From Microbispora siamensis (lineage in GTDB: Bacteria > Actinomycetota > Actinomycetes > Streptosporangiales > Streptosporangiaceae): a DNA stretch of 64,000 nt. The position numbers and the translations under genes are program-made. Location of the stretch: positions 62,001 to 126,000 of the forward strand of contig NZ_BOOF01000018.1 in assembly GCF_016863095.1 (NCBI RefSeq), given 5' to 3'. Every line of letters starts with the position of its first letter. Position 1 is the first letter of the stretch. Shown here piece after piece: positions 40,549-49,168 of this stretch. The notes under the pieces are model-generated. The model did not search any database and was not told where the DNA came from. It was given only the letters and a program-made list of their open reading frames with translations.

Positions 40549-41181
40549 TCACGAGCGGCCGGAGTTCCCGCGCTCGCAGGAGCCTCTGCGGTGCCGCCGG
40601 ACGCGCCACACGACCAGAGCGGTCACGACTGCCGCGGCGAGAACGGCCGCGACCACACCGCCGACGGCCGACTGCACCTGCTCGTACGCCTCCCCGGCGA
40701 AGAAGCCCAGGAGGGTGTAACCGACGCCCCAGAGCACCCCGCCCAGGACGTTGAACAGGAAGAACCGCCGGTAGTGCATGCGCGACACCCCGGCCAGGGT
40801 CGGCATCATGGCGCGCAGGAACGCGACGAACCGGGCGATGAGCACCGCCTGAGGGCCCCACCGGCGAATCAGCGCCTGGGCCTTCTCCACGCGGTCGCGA
40901 CGGCGCCGCAGAACCCGTACGTCCAGGACGCTGGGGCCGACGCGGCGGCCGATGAGGTAACCCACGCTGTCGCCGGCGATGGCGGCCAGCGTCACCACGA
41001 GCCCCAGCCAGTACACCGACAGCTTGCCCTGGCTGGCGAGCACGCCGCCCAGCACGGCGGCCGTCTCCCCCGGCACGACGAACCCCACGAACAGCGCGTC
41101 CTCGGCGAAGACCAGCGCGGCCACGACCGCGTAGAGCACCGCCCCCGACAGGCCCCAGAGCCAGTTGATGATCGCGTCCAC
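40549..41181 (-). CDS. DedA-family membrane protein
   Basis: 210 residues. FVGFVVPGETAAVLGGVLASQG and FVAFLRAMMPTLAGVSRMHYRRFFLFNVLGG are the two conserved DedA segments, with about five membrane helices and a basic C-terminal tail. The family works in lipid-carrier or phospholipid flipping and envelope homeostasis. GTG start at 41181. Confidence 0.88.
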   Translation of the reverse strand: MDAIINWLWGLSGAVLYAVVAALVFAEDALFVGFVVPGETAAVLGGVLASQGKLSVYWLGLVVTLAAIAGDSVGYLIGRRVGPSVLDVRVLRRRRDRVEKAQALIRRWGPQAVLIARFVAFLRAMMPTLAGVSRMHYRRFFLFNVLGGVLWGVGYTLLGFFAGEAYEQVQSAVGGVVAAVLAAAVVTALVVWRVRRHRRGSCERGNSGRS

Positions 41182-41283
41182 CCGTCCTCCATGCGCCTCC
41201 CCGTTGTCGTGTCCCCGAGGAGGTGCGCTTACGCGCGCCGCACGGGCGAGCGTGGTTCGCTCAGTTGTCGCCGGACCGCCCGG

Positions 41284-41838
41284 TCAGGCGTCCATGCCCT
41301 TGCGCAGCAGGGCCCACGCCCGTGCGGCGGCGACGCGCCGGGCCGGCGCGGGCCTCATGGTGAGGACCGCGGCGAACATGCCGACGGCCAGGATCAGGTC
41401 CTCGGTGGTGAGGTCCGCACGGACGTGCCCGGCGCGCCGGGCCTCGGCGAGCTTGCCGTCGAGCACCTTGGCCACGCGGTCGCGTACGGCGATGATCCGC
41501 GGGTCGTCGGCGTACGCGCTGACCATCTCGATGAACGCGGTCGAGGCGATGGTCTGCTCCCTGATCAGGGCCAGCAGGTCGTCGAGCGTCGCACAGGGCT
41601 CGGCGGCCAGCGCCTCCAACTCGGCGACGCCGTCCTCGAACACGGCCAGGGCGAGGCTGGTTCGGTCGGGGAAGTGCCGGTAGAGGCTGCCCTGGCCGAC
41701 TCCGGCGGCGCGGGCGACCGCGCTGAGCGGCGCGTCGTAACCGGCGGCGGCGAACACCTCCCGGGCCGCGGCGATCAGCGCCGCCCGGTTCCCCGCCGCG
41801 GCGCTGGGTCCCCTGTTCGTCCGGCGCGCTACAGCCAT
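41284..41838 (-). CDS. TetR-family regulator of the P450 cassette
   Basis: 184 residues. HTH at about 15-60 (NRAALIAAAREVFAAAGYDAPLSAVARAAGVGQGSLYRHFPDRTSLA). The ATG at 41838 is 18 bp from a perfect palindrome. Divergent from the ferredoxin reductase gene with two related operators in the gap, so it most likely represses itself and the reductase-P450-ferredoxin genes. Confidence 0.9.
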   Translation of the reverse strand: MAVARRTNRGPSAAAGNRAALIAAAREVFAAAGYDAPLSAVARAAGVGQGSLYRHFPDRTSLALAVFEDGVAELEALAAEPCATLDDLLALIREQTIASTAFIEMVSAYADDPRIIAVRDRVAKVLDGKLAEARRAGHVRADLTTEDLILAVGMFAAVLTMRPAPARRVAAARAWALLRKGMDA

Positions 41839-41855
41839 GCGGTCAGGATAGCAAC

Positions 41856-41949
41856 CGGACATCAATGTCCGATTTTTCGACATCGACTTCGTCTTTACTC
41901 GACATATCACTGTCAGGCGGGCTACGGTGTTCCGGACAACGTTGTCCGG
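41856..41949. promoter_or_regulatory. Two TetR operators in the P450 divergent promoter
   Basis: CGGACATCAATGTCCG (41856-41871) and CCGGACAACGTTGTCCGG (41932-41949) are perfect palindromes sharing the half-site CGGACA. One lies next to the TetR gene, the other nearer the reductase. Confidence 0.7.
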
Positions 41950-42028
41950 TTGAACCGGTCGTGGGCGTCCCCCCGAGCCCAGACCGGCGCCACCGTCGCC
42001 GGTCTCACCAGCTATCGGAGGGAACGCG

Positions 42029-42052
42029 ATGAACACGCTGGGGCAGTCGTGA
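42029..42052 (+). CDS. Seven-residue leader peptide (MNTLGQS)
   Basis: A tiny ORF with a strong GGAGGGAA ribosome site. It ends in TGA overlapping the GTG start of the reductase (GTGA at 42049). Ribosomes ending here could restart on the reductase. It contains no run of repeated regulatory codons, so coupling rather than attenuation is the simpler reading. Confidence 0.45.
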   Translation: MNTLGQS

Positions 42053-43254
42053 ACCGGGTCCTGATCGTCGGCGCCTCGGCGGGCGGACTGATCACCGCCG
42101 AGGCGCTGCGCAGGGCCGGCTACCGGGGCGCCTTGACGCTCGTGGGCGACGAGCCGCATCCGCCGTACGACCGCCCGCCGCTGTCGAAGCAGATCCTGAC
42201 CGGGGAATGGGAGCCCGGCCGGCTGCCGCTGCGGCGGGACGACGACATCGAGGCGCTGGGCCTCGACCTGCGCCTGGGAGTGGCCGCGACCGGGCTTGAC
42301 GTGGCCGGGCGGGCGGTGGAGCTGGCCGACGGCGCCCGTGTGCCGTACGACGGGCTGGTCGTCGCGACCGGCGTACGCTCCCGCCGCCTGCCGGGAAGCG
42401 AGGGGGTGACCGGGATCCACACGCTGCGCACCCTGGACGACGCTCTCACGCTGAAGGACCGGCTGCGTCCGGGACGGCGACTGGTGATCGTCGGCGCCGG
42501 GTTCGTGGGCGCCGAGGTCGCCGCCGTCGCCCGCGGCCTGGGGGTGGCGGTGACGATGCTGGAGGCGGGCCCGGTCCCGATGGCGCAGGCCGTCGGCGAG
42601 CAGGCCGGCCGGTTCCTGGCCCAGGTCCACCGTGACCACGGGGTCGACCTGCGCACCGGCGCCGCCGTCCGCGAGGTCGTCGGAGCCGGCGGCGCGGTCA
42701 GCGGTGTGCGCCTGGGCGACGGGACGGTCCTGCCGGCCGACGACGTGCTGGTGGCCATCGGCTCCGTGCCCAACACCGGCTGGCTGGAGGGCAGCGGGCT
42801 TCCCCTGGCCGACGGGCTGGTGTGCGACGAGTTCAGCGCCGCCGCACCCGGCGTGTACGGAGCCGGGGACGTGGCCCGCTGGCACAACCCGCTGTTCGGC
42901 ACGGCGATGCGGCTCGAGCACCGCACCAACGCCGCCGAGCAGGGCATGGCCGTCGCCCGCAACCTGCTCTCCCCCGAGGCCCGGCGGCCGTTCGCCCCGG
43001 TGCCGTACTTCTGGTCCGACCAGTACGACATGAAGATCCAGGCGTACGGGCACCTGCGCGGCCACGACGAGGCGGTCGTCGTGGACGGCGACATCGCGCA
43101 GCGGCGTTTCCTGCTCGCCTACCGCACGGACGAGCGGCTGACCGGGGTGCTCTCCGTCGGCATGCCGCCGAAGACCCTGCGCGCCTGGCGGGCGATGATC
43201 GCGGCCGGCGCCGCGTGGGCGCACGCCGTGAGCACGGCCGCCGCCCGCCCCTGA
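42049..43254 (+). CDS. FAD-dependent ferredoxin reductase (P450 redox partner)
   Basis: 401 residues. The FAD-binding VLIVGASAGGLITAEALRRAG at the N-terminus, the NAD-binding VIVGAGFVGAEVAAVARGLG near residue 150, PYDRPPLSKQIL and the late GDVARWHNP are those of putidaredoxin-reductase-like enzymes. It passes electrons from NAD(P)H to the ferredoxin at 44670. GTG at 42049 starts inside the end of a leader ORF. Confidence 0.88.
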   Translation: MNRVLIVGASAGGLITAEALRRAGYRGALTLVGDEPHPPYDRPPLSKQILTGEWEPGRLPLRRDDDIEALGLDLRLGVAATGLDVAGRAVELADGARVPYDGLVVATGVRSRRLPGSEGVTGIHTLRTLDDALTLKDRLRPGRRLVIVGAGFVGAEVAAVARGLGVAVTMLEAGPVPMAQAVGEQAGRFLAQVHRDHGVDLRTGAAVREVVGAGGAVSGVRLGDGTVLPADDVLVAIGSVPNTGWLEGSGLPLADGLVCDEFSAAAPGVYGAGDVARWHNPLFGTAMRLEHRTNAAEQGMAVARNLLSPEARRPFAPVPYFWSDQYDMKIQAYGHLRGHDEAVVVDGDIAQRRFLLAYRTDERLTGVLSVGMPPKTLRAWRAMIAAGAAWAHAVSTAAARP

Positions 43255-43417
43255 CACACCCGACGCTGAGACACCCGTCCCGAAGACGCCCCGGAGTTTG
43301 CATGCAGACGGGCACCGGCACGACCGGCCTTCACGCTTACCCGGGCATACGTGATGGGCGCCGTCCTTCCCATCCGGGGGTGCACGGCGACCGACCATCC
43401 ATAAGAGGAGATGCCGA

Positions 43418-44629
43418 ATGACTGTCAACGACCAGGTCCTGAGCTACCCGATCCCCAACGACGCGGCGCTGGACCCGCCCGCGGAATGGGCCGAGTTGCG
43501 CGCCCGATGCCCGGTGGCCCACGTCACGCTGCCCAGCGGCGACGGGGCGACGCTGCTGACCCGCTACGAGGACGTCAAGCAGGTGCTGGCCGACCCGCGC
43601 TTCACCCGCCAGCTCAACGCGCCCGACGCGGCCCGGCTGTCGGCGGACGGCGGCGGGGTGTTCAGCAGCGAGATGGCGACGATCATCCCCGACAGCGGCG
43701 AGGAGCACCAGCACTGGCGGCGCCTGGTCGGCAAGTGGTTCACCGCCAAGCGCATGAACGCCATGCGGCCCGCCATGATCCGGATCGCCGAGGATCTCAT
43801 CGACGACATGGTCAAGCGCGGTGCGCCGGGCGACCTCAGGGCGAGCCTCGGCTTCCCGCTGCCGGTCTACGTGATCTGCGACATGCTCGGCGTGCCCGCC
43901 GCCGACCGGGACCGGTTCTCCTACTGGTCCGACACACTGCTCAACCTCACCCGCTACGGCAAGGACGAGATCGAGGCCGCCCAGGGCGAGTTCTTCCAGT
44001 ACATGTCCGACCTCGTCGCCAGGAAGCGCGCCGAGCCCGGCGACGACCTGCTGAGCGAGCTGATCGCGGTCGGCGGCCCGGAAGACGGCGGGCTGTCCGA
44101 CATCCAGATCCTGGTCACCGGTATGGCGTTGCTGGTCGCCGGGCACGAGACCACCGCCAACATGATCGGCAAGATGGTCTCCATGCTGCTGGCCGACCGC
44201 TCCCGGTGGGAGCGGCTGCTGGCCGACCCGTCGCTGATCCGCACGACGGTGGAGGAGTCGCTGCGATTCGACGCCAACTCCGGCTTCGGCCTGCCCCGCT
44301 ACCTGAACGCGGAGACCGAGGTCAGCGGCACGGTCCTGCCCCGCGGCACGACCGTGGTGTGCAGCATGGCCGCGGCCAACCGCGACGAGACCGCCTTCGA
44401 GAACGCCGCCGAGATGGACCTGACCCGCAGCCCGAACCCCCACCTGGCCTTCGGCTCCGGCGCCCACTCCTGCCTCGGGCAGGCGCTGGCCCGCACCGAG
44501 CTGCAGGTCGTCCTGGAGGTGCTGCTGCGCAGGCTCCCGACGCTGGAGCTGGCCGTTCCGGTGGAGGAGCTGGAACGCGTGGAGGGGCTGGCCGTCGGCG
44601 GCCTGCGCGAGGTCCCGGTCCGCTGGTGA
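43418..44629 (+). CDS. Cytochrome P450 (bacterial class I)
   Basis: 403 residues. The I-helix AGHETT lies at about 241-246, the ExxR pair in EESLR, and the heme-binding loop FGSGAHSCLG carries Cys352. Overall resembles CYP105/CYP107-type actinobacterial oxidases, which hydroxylate small molecules. It has its own reductase upstream and ferredoxin downstream. Substrate unknown; no biosynthetic cluster surrounds it, so detoxification or catabolism is as likely as natural-product tailoring. Confidence 0.92.
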   Translation: MTVNDQVLSYPIPNDAALDPPAEWAELRARCPVAHVTLPSGDGATLLTRYEDVKQVLADPRFTRQLNAPDAARLSADGGGVFSSEMATIIPDSGEEHQHWRRLVGKWFTAKRMNAMRPAMIRIAEDLIDDMVKRGAPGDLRASLGFPLPVYVICDMLGVPAADRDRFSYWSDTLLNLTRYGKDEIEAAQGEFFQYMSDLVARKRAEPGDDLLSELIAVGGPEDGGLSDIQILVTGMALLVAGHETTANMIGKMVSMLLADRSRWERLLADPSLIRTTVEESLRFDANSGFGLPRYLNAETEVSGTVLPRGTTVVCSMAAANRDETAFENAAEMDLTRSPNPHLAFGSGAHSCLGQALARTELQVVLEVLLRRLPTLELAVPVEELERVEGLAVGGLREVPVRW

Positions 44630-44669
44630 CCCCCGACCACGAAGACCCGATGGCAAGGAGGACATGGAC

Positions 44670-44870
44670 ATGAAGGTCATCGTCGACGAGGCGAAGTGCT
44701 GCGGCGCCGGCCAGTGCGTGCTGATCGCACCTGAGGTGTTCGACCAGCGCGACGAGGACGGCATCGTCGTCCTGCTGGAGCCCGAGCCCGCCGAGGACCG
44801 GCACAGCGCGGTCCGCGAGGCCGCCGCCGTCTGCCCCGGCGCCGCCATCCAACTGGCCGAGGGCTCCTGA
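44670..44870 (+). CDS. 3Fe-4S ferredoxin
   Basis: 66 residues. KCCGAGQCVLIAPEVF and VCPGAAI give the cysteine pattern of P450-linked 3Fe-4S ferredoxins. The ATG at 44670 is preferred over that at 44664 because AAGGAGG is 8 nt before it. 40 bp after the P450 stop. Confidence 0.9.
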   Translation: MKVIVDEAKCCGAGQCVLIAPEVFDQRDEDGIVVLLEPEPAEDRHSAVREAAAVCPGAAIQLAEGS

Positions 44871-44906
44871 GTCCCCATCGGCTCCGAACCCGGAGCGCGA
44901 CCGGGG

Positions 44907-44936
44907 GTGCCGGGACGGGGCGGCCCGTCCCGGCAC
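44907..44936. terminator. Bidirectional hairpin terminator
   Basis: Perfect 13-bp arms GTGCCGGGACGGG/CCCGTCCCGGCAC with a 4-nt loop, between the ferredoxin and the convergent beta-propeller gene. Confidence 0.8.
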
Positions 44937-44946
44937 TCGCGGGGGT

Positions 44947-46206
44947 TCAGCCGGCGGCCGGAGGGGTCCAGCCGGCCGGGATGCGGGCGATGCGGACGCG
45001 CTGCGGGTGGTCGCCGACCGGCACCGAGGTGATCTTCTGTCCGGTCGCGAAGTCGATGGCGGTGACCCGGTCGGCGCCGCTCTCGGAGATGACGCAGGCC
45101 CGTCCGTCGCCGCTGACGGTGGCCCAGTAGGGCTTGGACGCGCTCACCAGCGGGCCCTCCTGCAGCGTGGCCCGGTCGACGACGGTGGCGTAGTCGTCCA
45201 TCGTCCCGGCGACGCAGAGCTTGTCACCGGCGGGGTTGATCGACAGCCCGTGGTGGCGGGAGTCGTTGACCCAGGTGGTGCGGTCCTCGCTGGTGGCGGG
45301 GTTCTTCGGCAGGGTCTTGATCCGCGTGATCCTGTCCGTGGCCGTGTCGTACTCGGCGAAGCCGTTGAAGAACGAGACCTGGAAGTACAGCTTCGACTCG
45401 TCGGGCGTGAAGACGGCGGGCCGCACCGCGTCCGACAGGTCCTTGCGGCCGAAGGCGTCCAGCCGGTCCTGCATGTCGATGGTCCTGACGACCTTGTACG
45501 TCGAGGCGTCCGCGATCGTGATGTGGCGGTCGCCCTTCAGCCAGTCCTGCGACGGGCTGTCGAAGTCGTTGTCGACCTCGCCGATCGACATGTTCCAGAT
45601 GTACCTGCCGCCGCCGGTGAAGATGTTCTCGTGCGGCTTGTCGCCGGCGCCGAACGAGCCGAGCTGCCTGCCGGTGTTGATGTCCAGGACGTGCACGGTG
45701 TTGGAGGTGGAGGCCGAGACCGCGACCTTGGCGCCGTCGGGCGACACGGCCATGTGGTCGGCGCGGAAGCCGGAGACCGGGAACCGCCACCTGATCGCGC
45801 CGGTGGCCAGGTCGATCGAGACCACGTCGGCGAAGCTCGGGCGGGAGACGACCATGGCCGTGCCGTCCGGGGTGGCGTACATGTCGTCGACGAACTGGTC
45901 GTGCCCCTCCCCGGGGCCCTGCCGGATGCCCAGGAAAAAGGCCAGCTTGACGGGGTTGAGGTAGATCTCGGCCAGCCGCCGGGCCTTGTCGGGGATGACG
46001 TTGATCCGGCCGATCCTGGCGAAGCTCCCGCTCGACTCGATAACGTCAGCGGTGCCGTCCCAGTTGTTGCCGACGAACATCACCTCGCGCAGTCCGTCGG
46101 CGGCGCGCGCGGGACCGGCGGGAGCGCCGCAGACGACGGCGGCGGTGACCGCCACGGCGACGGCGAGCAGTGATCCGCGCCGGCGTACGGGGGCCGAAGC
46201 GTGCAT
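44947..46206 (-). CDS. Secreted beta-propeller (YVTN/WD40-like) protein
   Basis: 419 residues. The ATG at 46206 is preceded by GGAGGAA. A signal peptide follows the basic N-terminus (LLAVAVAVTAAVVCGAPAGPARA). The mature part is a set of blade repeats such as MAVSPDGAKVAVSASTSNTV and GDGRACVISESGADRVTAIDFATG, as in 7-bladed propellers. Binding partner or activity unknown. It is divergent from a TetR gene with a palindrome in the gap. Confidence 0.82.
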   Translation of the reverse strand: MHASAPVRRRGSLLAVAVAVTAAVVCGAPAGPARAADGLREVMFVGNNWDGTADVIESSGSFARIGRINVIPDKARRLAEIYLNPVKLAFFLGIRQGPGEGHDQFVDDMYATPDGTAMVVSRPSFADVVSIDLATGAIRWRFPVSGFRADHMAVSPDGAKVAVSASTSNTVHVLDINTGRQLGSFGAGDKPHENIFTGGGRYIWNMSIGEVDNDFDSPSQDWLKGDRHITIADASTYKVVRTIDMQDRLDAFGRKDLSDAVRPAVFTPDESKLYFQVSFFNGFAEYDTATDRITRIKTLPKNPATSEDRTTWVNDSRHHGLSINPAGDKLCVAGTMDDYATVVDRATLQEGPLVSASKPYWATVSGDGRACVISESGADRVTAIDFATGQKITSVPVGDHPQRVRIARIPAGWTPPAAG

Positions 46207-46292
46207 GTTCTTCCTCCGGGGGGTGGGAGGTGGACGGAGATCGAGCATGGCCGGCCGTGGGGGTCCGCACGCCTCGGCGCGCGGACCCGCGC

Positions 46293-46320
46293 AAGTCTGA
46301 ACATTTCGATATTCAGACTT
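46293..46320. promoter_or_regulatory. TetR operator, beta-propeller/TetR promoter region
   Basis: Arms AAGTCTGAA (46293-46301) and TTCAGACTT (46312-46320), perfect, 10 bp apart, in an AT-richer stretch between the divergent genes. A hairpin, GGGTCCGC/GCGGACCC (46261-46288), lies beside it in the propeller gene's 5' UTR. Confidence 0.6.
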
Positions 46321-46394
46321 GTTACTGGATGGTAGGCACGTGTGACGCCCGCCTACAAGGCCCAAAATTCATGCATCACGGAGCGGAGGACGCG

Positions 46395-47054
46395 GTGGCG
46401 GGCAGGATCACCCCGGCGGCGGGCCGGTACGGCGGCAGATCGGCGGAAGAACGGCAGGCCGAGCGCCGCAGGCGCTTCCTCGAGGCGGGCCTGGACCTGT
46501 TCGGCGGCGGCCCCGGCTACCGCGCCACCAGGATCACGGACGTGTGCCGGGCCGCGGGCCTGTCCAGCCGCCAGTTCTACGAGGAGTTCCACACCCTGGA
46601 GGACCTGCTGGCCGAGCTGCACCTGTACGTCAACGACGTCGCCCAGCGGTCCGTCCTCGCCGTGCTCCCCCAGGTGCGGCACCTGGAGCCCATCGACCGC
46701 TGCACCCGGCTGTTCCGCGCGTACGCCGCCGGGGCCACCGCCGACCCCCGTCACACCCGCATCGCGTTCGTGGAGATCATCGGCGTGAGCCCCCGGCTGG
46801 ACCGCCAGCGCCTGGACCGCCGCGCCCGTTGGATCGACTTCCTGTGCGAGCAACTGGACGACGCCGCCGGCCGCGGCGAGATCCCCCCGCGCGACTTCCG
46901 CATCACAGCCGCCGCGTTCATCGGGGCGATCAACGGGCTCATGCACGACTGGGCCGTCGGCTGGGTCGACGCCACCCGCGACCAGATCGTGGACGAGCTC
47001 CTGCTGATGCTCCTGGGCAGGCTCCAGGTCCCCGATGAAGAGGGAGAGGGCTGA
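46395..47054 (+). CDS. TetR-family transcriptional regulator
   Basis: 219 residues. HTH at about 15-65 (RFLEAGLDLFGGGPGYRATRITDVCRAAGLSSRQFYEEF) and a helical ligand domain. GTG at 46395 is chosen because GGAGGA precedes it; an ATG at 46371 would add eight residues. Divergent from the secreted propeller gene, which it likely controls. Confidence 0.88.
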   Translation: MAGRITPAAGRYGGRSAEERQAERRRRFLEAGLDLFGGGPGYRATRITDVCRAAGLSSRQFYEEFHTLEDLLAELHLYVNDVAQRSVLAVLPQVRHLEPIDRCTRLFRAYAAGATADPRHTRIAFVEIIGVSPRLDRQRLDRRARWIDFLCEQLDDAAGRGEIPPRDFRITAAAFIGAINGLMHDWAVGWVDATRDQIVDELLLMLLGRLQVPDEEGEG

Positions 47055-47234
47055 ACAGGCCGCGCTGCCTCACATCCCGGCGCCTGACGCACCTGCCATC
47101 GAGGAACGCCGGTCTCCGTCCTCGCTCGCGACAAGGGTGGCGATAAGCGGTGGCGGCCCCTCCCCCGTGGCGTGAGATCCTGCATCGCACCCCACCCCGA
47201 GACCGGCCAGGCGGCGGAGGCCAAGGAGACCGGC

Positions 47235-48038
47235 ATGAGCGACAAGACCGCGCTCGGCGACCGCATGAAGGCGTACGAGCACGCCACCAGGAGCGTGCTG
47301 CCGCGCCGGGCGTACACGATCCTCCGCGTCGACGGGCGGGCGTTCCACACCTTCCTCCGCGACGCCCACCGGCCGTTCGACCGCGCCGTCATGGACGCCA
47401 TGAACGAGGTCGGCAGGGCGCTGTGCGAGGAGATCACCGGCAGCGTGTTCGCGTACGTCCAGTCCGACGAGTGCAGCGTCCTCATGACCGACTTCGCCAC
47501 CCCGTCCTCGCAGCCGTGGTTCGGCGGTGTGACCCAGAAGGTCGTCAGCGTGGCCGCGAGCATCGCGACGATCGCGTTCAACGAGGCATACGGCACCGGG
47601 CCCGCGGACGGCCGGCGTGCCACGTTCGACGCCCGCGCGTTCACCCTCGCCGACCCTTTCGAAGTCGCGAACTACTTCCTGTGGCGGCAGAACGACTGCG
47701 TGCGCAACAGCATCACGATGGCCGCGCAGGCGAAGTTCTCCCACCGGGAGCTCCACGGCAGGTCCACGGGGCAGATGCAGGAGATGCTGTGGGCCGGCCA
47801 CGGCATCAACTGGAACGACTACGAGGCCGGCGCGAAGCGGGGCCGCGTCGTCGTGCGGGAGACCGGGCAGCGCGAGGTCGCCTACCGGGACGGCCGGACG
47901 GGGAAGGCGGAGACGATCCTCGCCGCACGGTCGTGGTGGGAGACGCAGGCGGCGCCGCGCTTCACCGCGGACCCCGCCGGATGGCTCGCCGCCGTGATCC
48001 CCGCCATGCCGTCGCTGACCGCCGGGAGGGCCACCTGA
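47235..48038 (+). CDS. Thg1-type tRNA(His) guanylyltransferase-like protein
   Basis: 267 residues. RVDGRAFHTF (residues 31-40) and QSDECSV (76-82) carry Asp33, Asp78 and Glu79, the metal ligands of the Thg1 3'-5' polymerase family. Later HINW- and NDCVRNS-like motifs fit as well. Members add or repair nucleotides at tRNA 5' ends in reverse polarity. The ATG at 47235 follows AAGGAGA. It stands alone, with no tRNA gene nearby. Confidence 0.88.
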   Translation: MSDKTALGDRMKAYEHATRSVLPRRAYTILRVDGRAFHTFLRDAHRPFDRAVMDAMNEVGRALCEEITGSVFAYVQSDECSVLMTDFATPSSQPWFGGVTQKVVSVAASIATIAFNEAYGTGPADGRRATFDARAFTLADPFEVANYFLWRQNDCVRNSITMAAQAKFSHRELHGRSTGQMQEMLWAGHGINWNDYEAGAKRGRVVVRETGQREVAYRDGRTGKAETILAARSWWETQAAPRFTADPAGWLAAVIPAMPSLTAGRAT

Positions 48039-48043
48039 CGCCC

Positions 48044-48068
48044 GTGCCGGCCGCTCGCCGGCCGGCAC
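48044..48068. terminator. Hairpin terminator after Thg1 gene
   Basis: Arms GTGCCGGCCG/CGGCCGGCAC (10 bp) with a 5-nt loop, between the Thg1 gene and the convergent LacI remnant. Confidence 0.65.
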
Positions 48069-48077
48069 GTGGCCGCC

Positions 48078-48386
48078 TCACGGCCTGACGCGCGGCGGCG
48101 CCGCCGTGCTCTCGCGGACGACCAGGCGGGTGGGGACGAGGTCGGTGCCGGGCCGGGACGCCCCGCCCTCGCGGATCTGCCTCAGCACGCCCTGGACACA
48201 GCGCCGCCCGACCTCGGCGAAGTCCTGGTGGACAGTCGTCAGCGGAGGGACGAAGCAGGAGGCGTCGGGGATGTCGTCGAAGCCGACCACGCTGACGTCG
48301 GCGGGCACCGCGCGCCCCCGCTCGTGGAAGGCGCGCAGCAGGCCGAGGGCCATCTGGTCGTTGGAGGCGAACACCGCCGTGCAGCC
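48078..48386 (-). pseudogene. LacI-family repressor, C-terminal fragment only
   Basis: About 100 residues remain of a family usually near 340. CTAVFASNDQMALGLLRAFHE, then VSVVGFDDIPDASCFVPPLTTV and DFAEVGRRCV are the C-terminal ligand-domain motifs. The HTH and most of the core are missing: similarity stops at 48386 and an in-frame stop lies at 48392-48390. Sequence beyond this point belongs to a permease on the other strand. Confidence 0.85.
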
Positions 48387-48388
48387 GG

Positions 48389-49165
48389 GTTAACCTCAGC
48401 CTGTTCCGCACCCGGCTGATCGGCGGGACGGCCTTCGTCGGCGCCGACAACTACCTGAAGGTCCTGCAGGACCCGCAGTTCTGGTCGGCGTTCGGACGCG
48501 TCGCGCTCTTCCTGGTCGTCCAGGTGCCGATCATGTTGTTCCTCGCGCTGCTGGTCGCGCTCGCGATCGACAGCGGCAGGCTGTACGGCACGGCGTTCTT
48601 CCGGATCTCGGTGTTCCTGCCGTACGCGGTGCCCGCGGTCGTCGCCACGCTGATGTGGGGCTTCATGTACGGGACCAGGTTCGGCCTGATCGGCAACATC
48701 AACGAGGCGTTCGGGATCTCGCTGCCCGACCCGCTGTCGCCCGACCTGGTCCTCGCGTCGATCGGCAACATCGTGACCTGGGAGTTCGTGGGTTACAACA
48801 TGCTGATCCTCTACTCGGCGCTGAAGGTGGTGAACCCCTCGCTGTACGAGGCGGCCGCGCTCGACGGGGCCGGCCAGCTCCGGATCATCTGGGCGATCAA
48901 GCTTCCCGCCCTGCGCGGCGCGCTGCTGATCGCCACAATCTTCTCGATCATCGGCAGCTTCCAGCTGTTCAACGAGCCGAGCATCCTCAAGACGATCGCG
49001 CCGAACTCGGTCACCACCTACTTCACGCCGAACTACTACGCCTACTCGCTGTCCTTCGCGGGCCAGCAGTTCAACTACTCGGCGACGGTCGCCATCGTCA
49101 TGGGGATCATCACGATGATCGTCGCCTACCTCGTCCAGCTGCGCGGCATGCGGAAGGCGGTCTGA
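48389..49165 (+). pseudogene. ABC sugar permease (MalF-like), 5'-truncated
   Basis: Permease-type protein sequence begins abruptly with VNLSLFRTRLIGG and runs about 258 residues to the stop. The EAA loop is EAAALDGAGQLRIIWAIKLPALRG. About 50 N-terminal residues, including the first membrane helix and the start codon, are missing. The first in-frame ATG is at 48524, after a second helix would have begun. Without a 5' end it is unlikely to be functional unless the junction is an assembly artefact. Confidence 0.8.
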
Positions 49166-49168
49166 CCC

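Noticed and set aside
43255-44870. P450 genes as part of a biosynthetic gene cluster
   Set aside because: No polyketide, peptide or terpene synthase genes are in the surrounding sequence.
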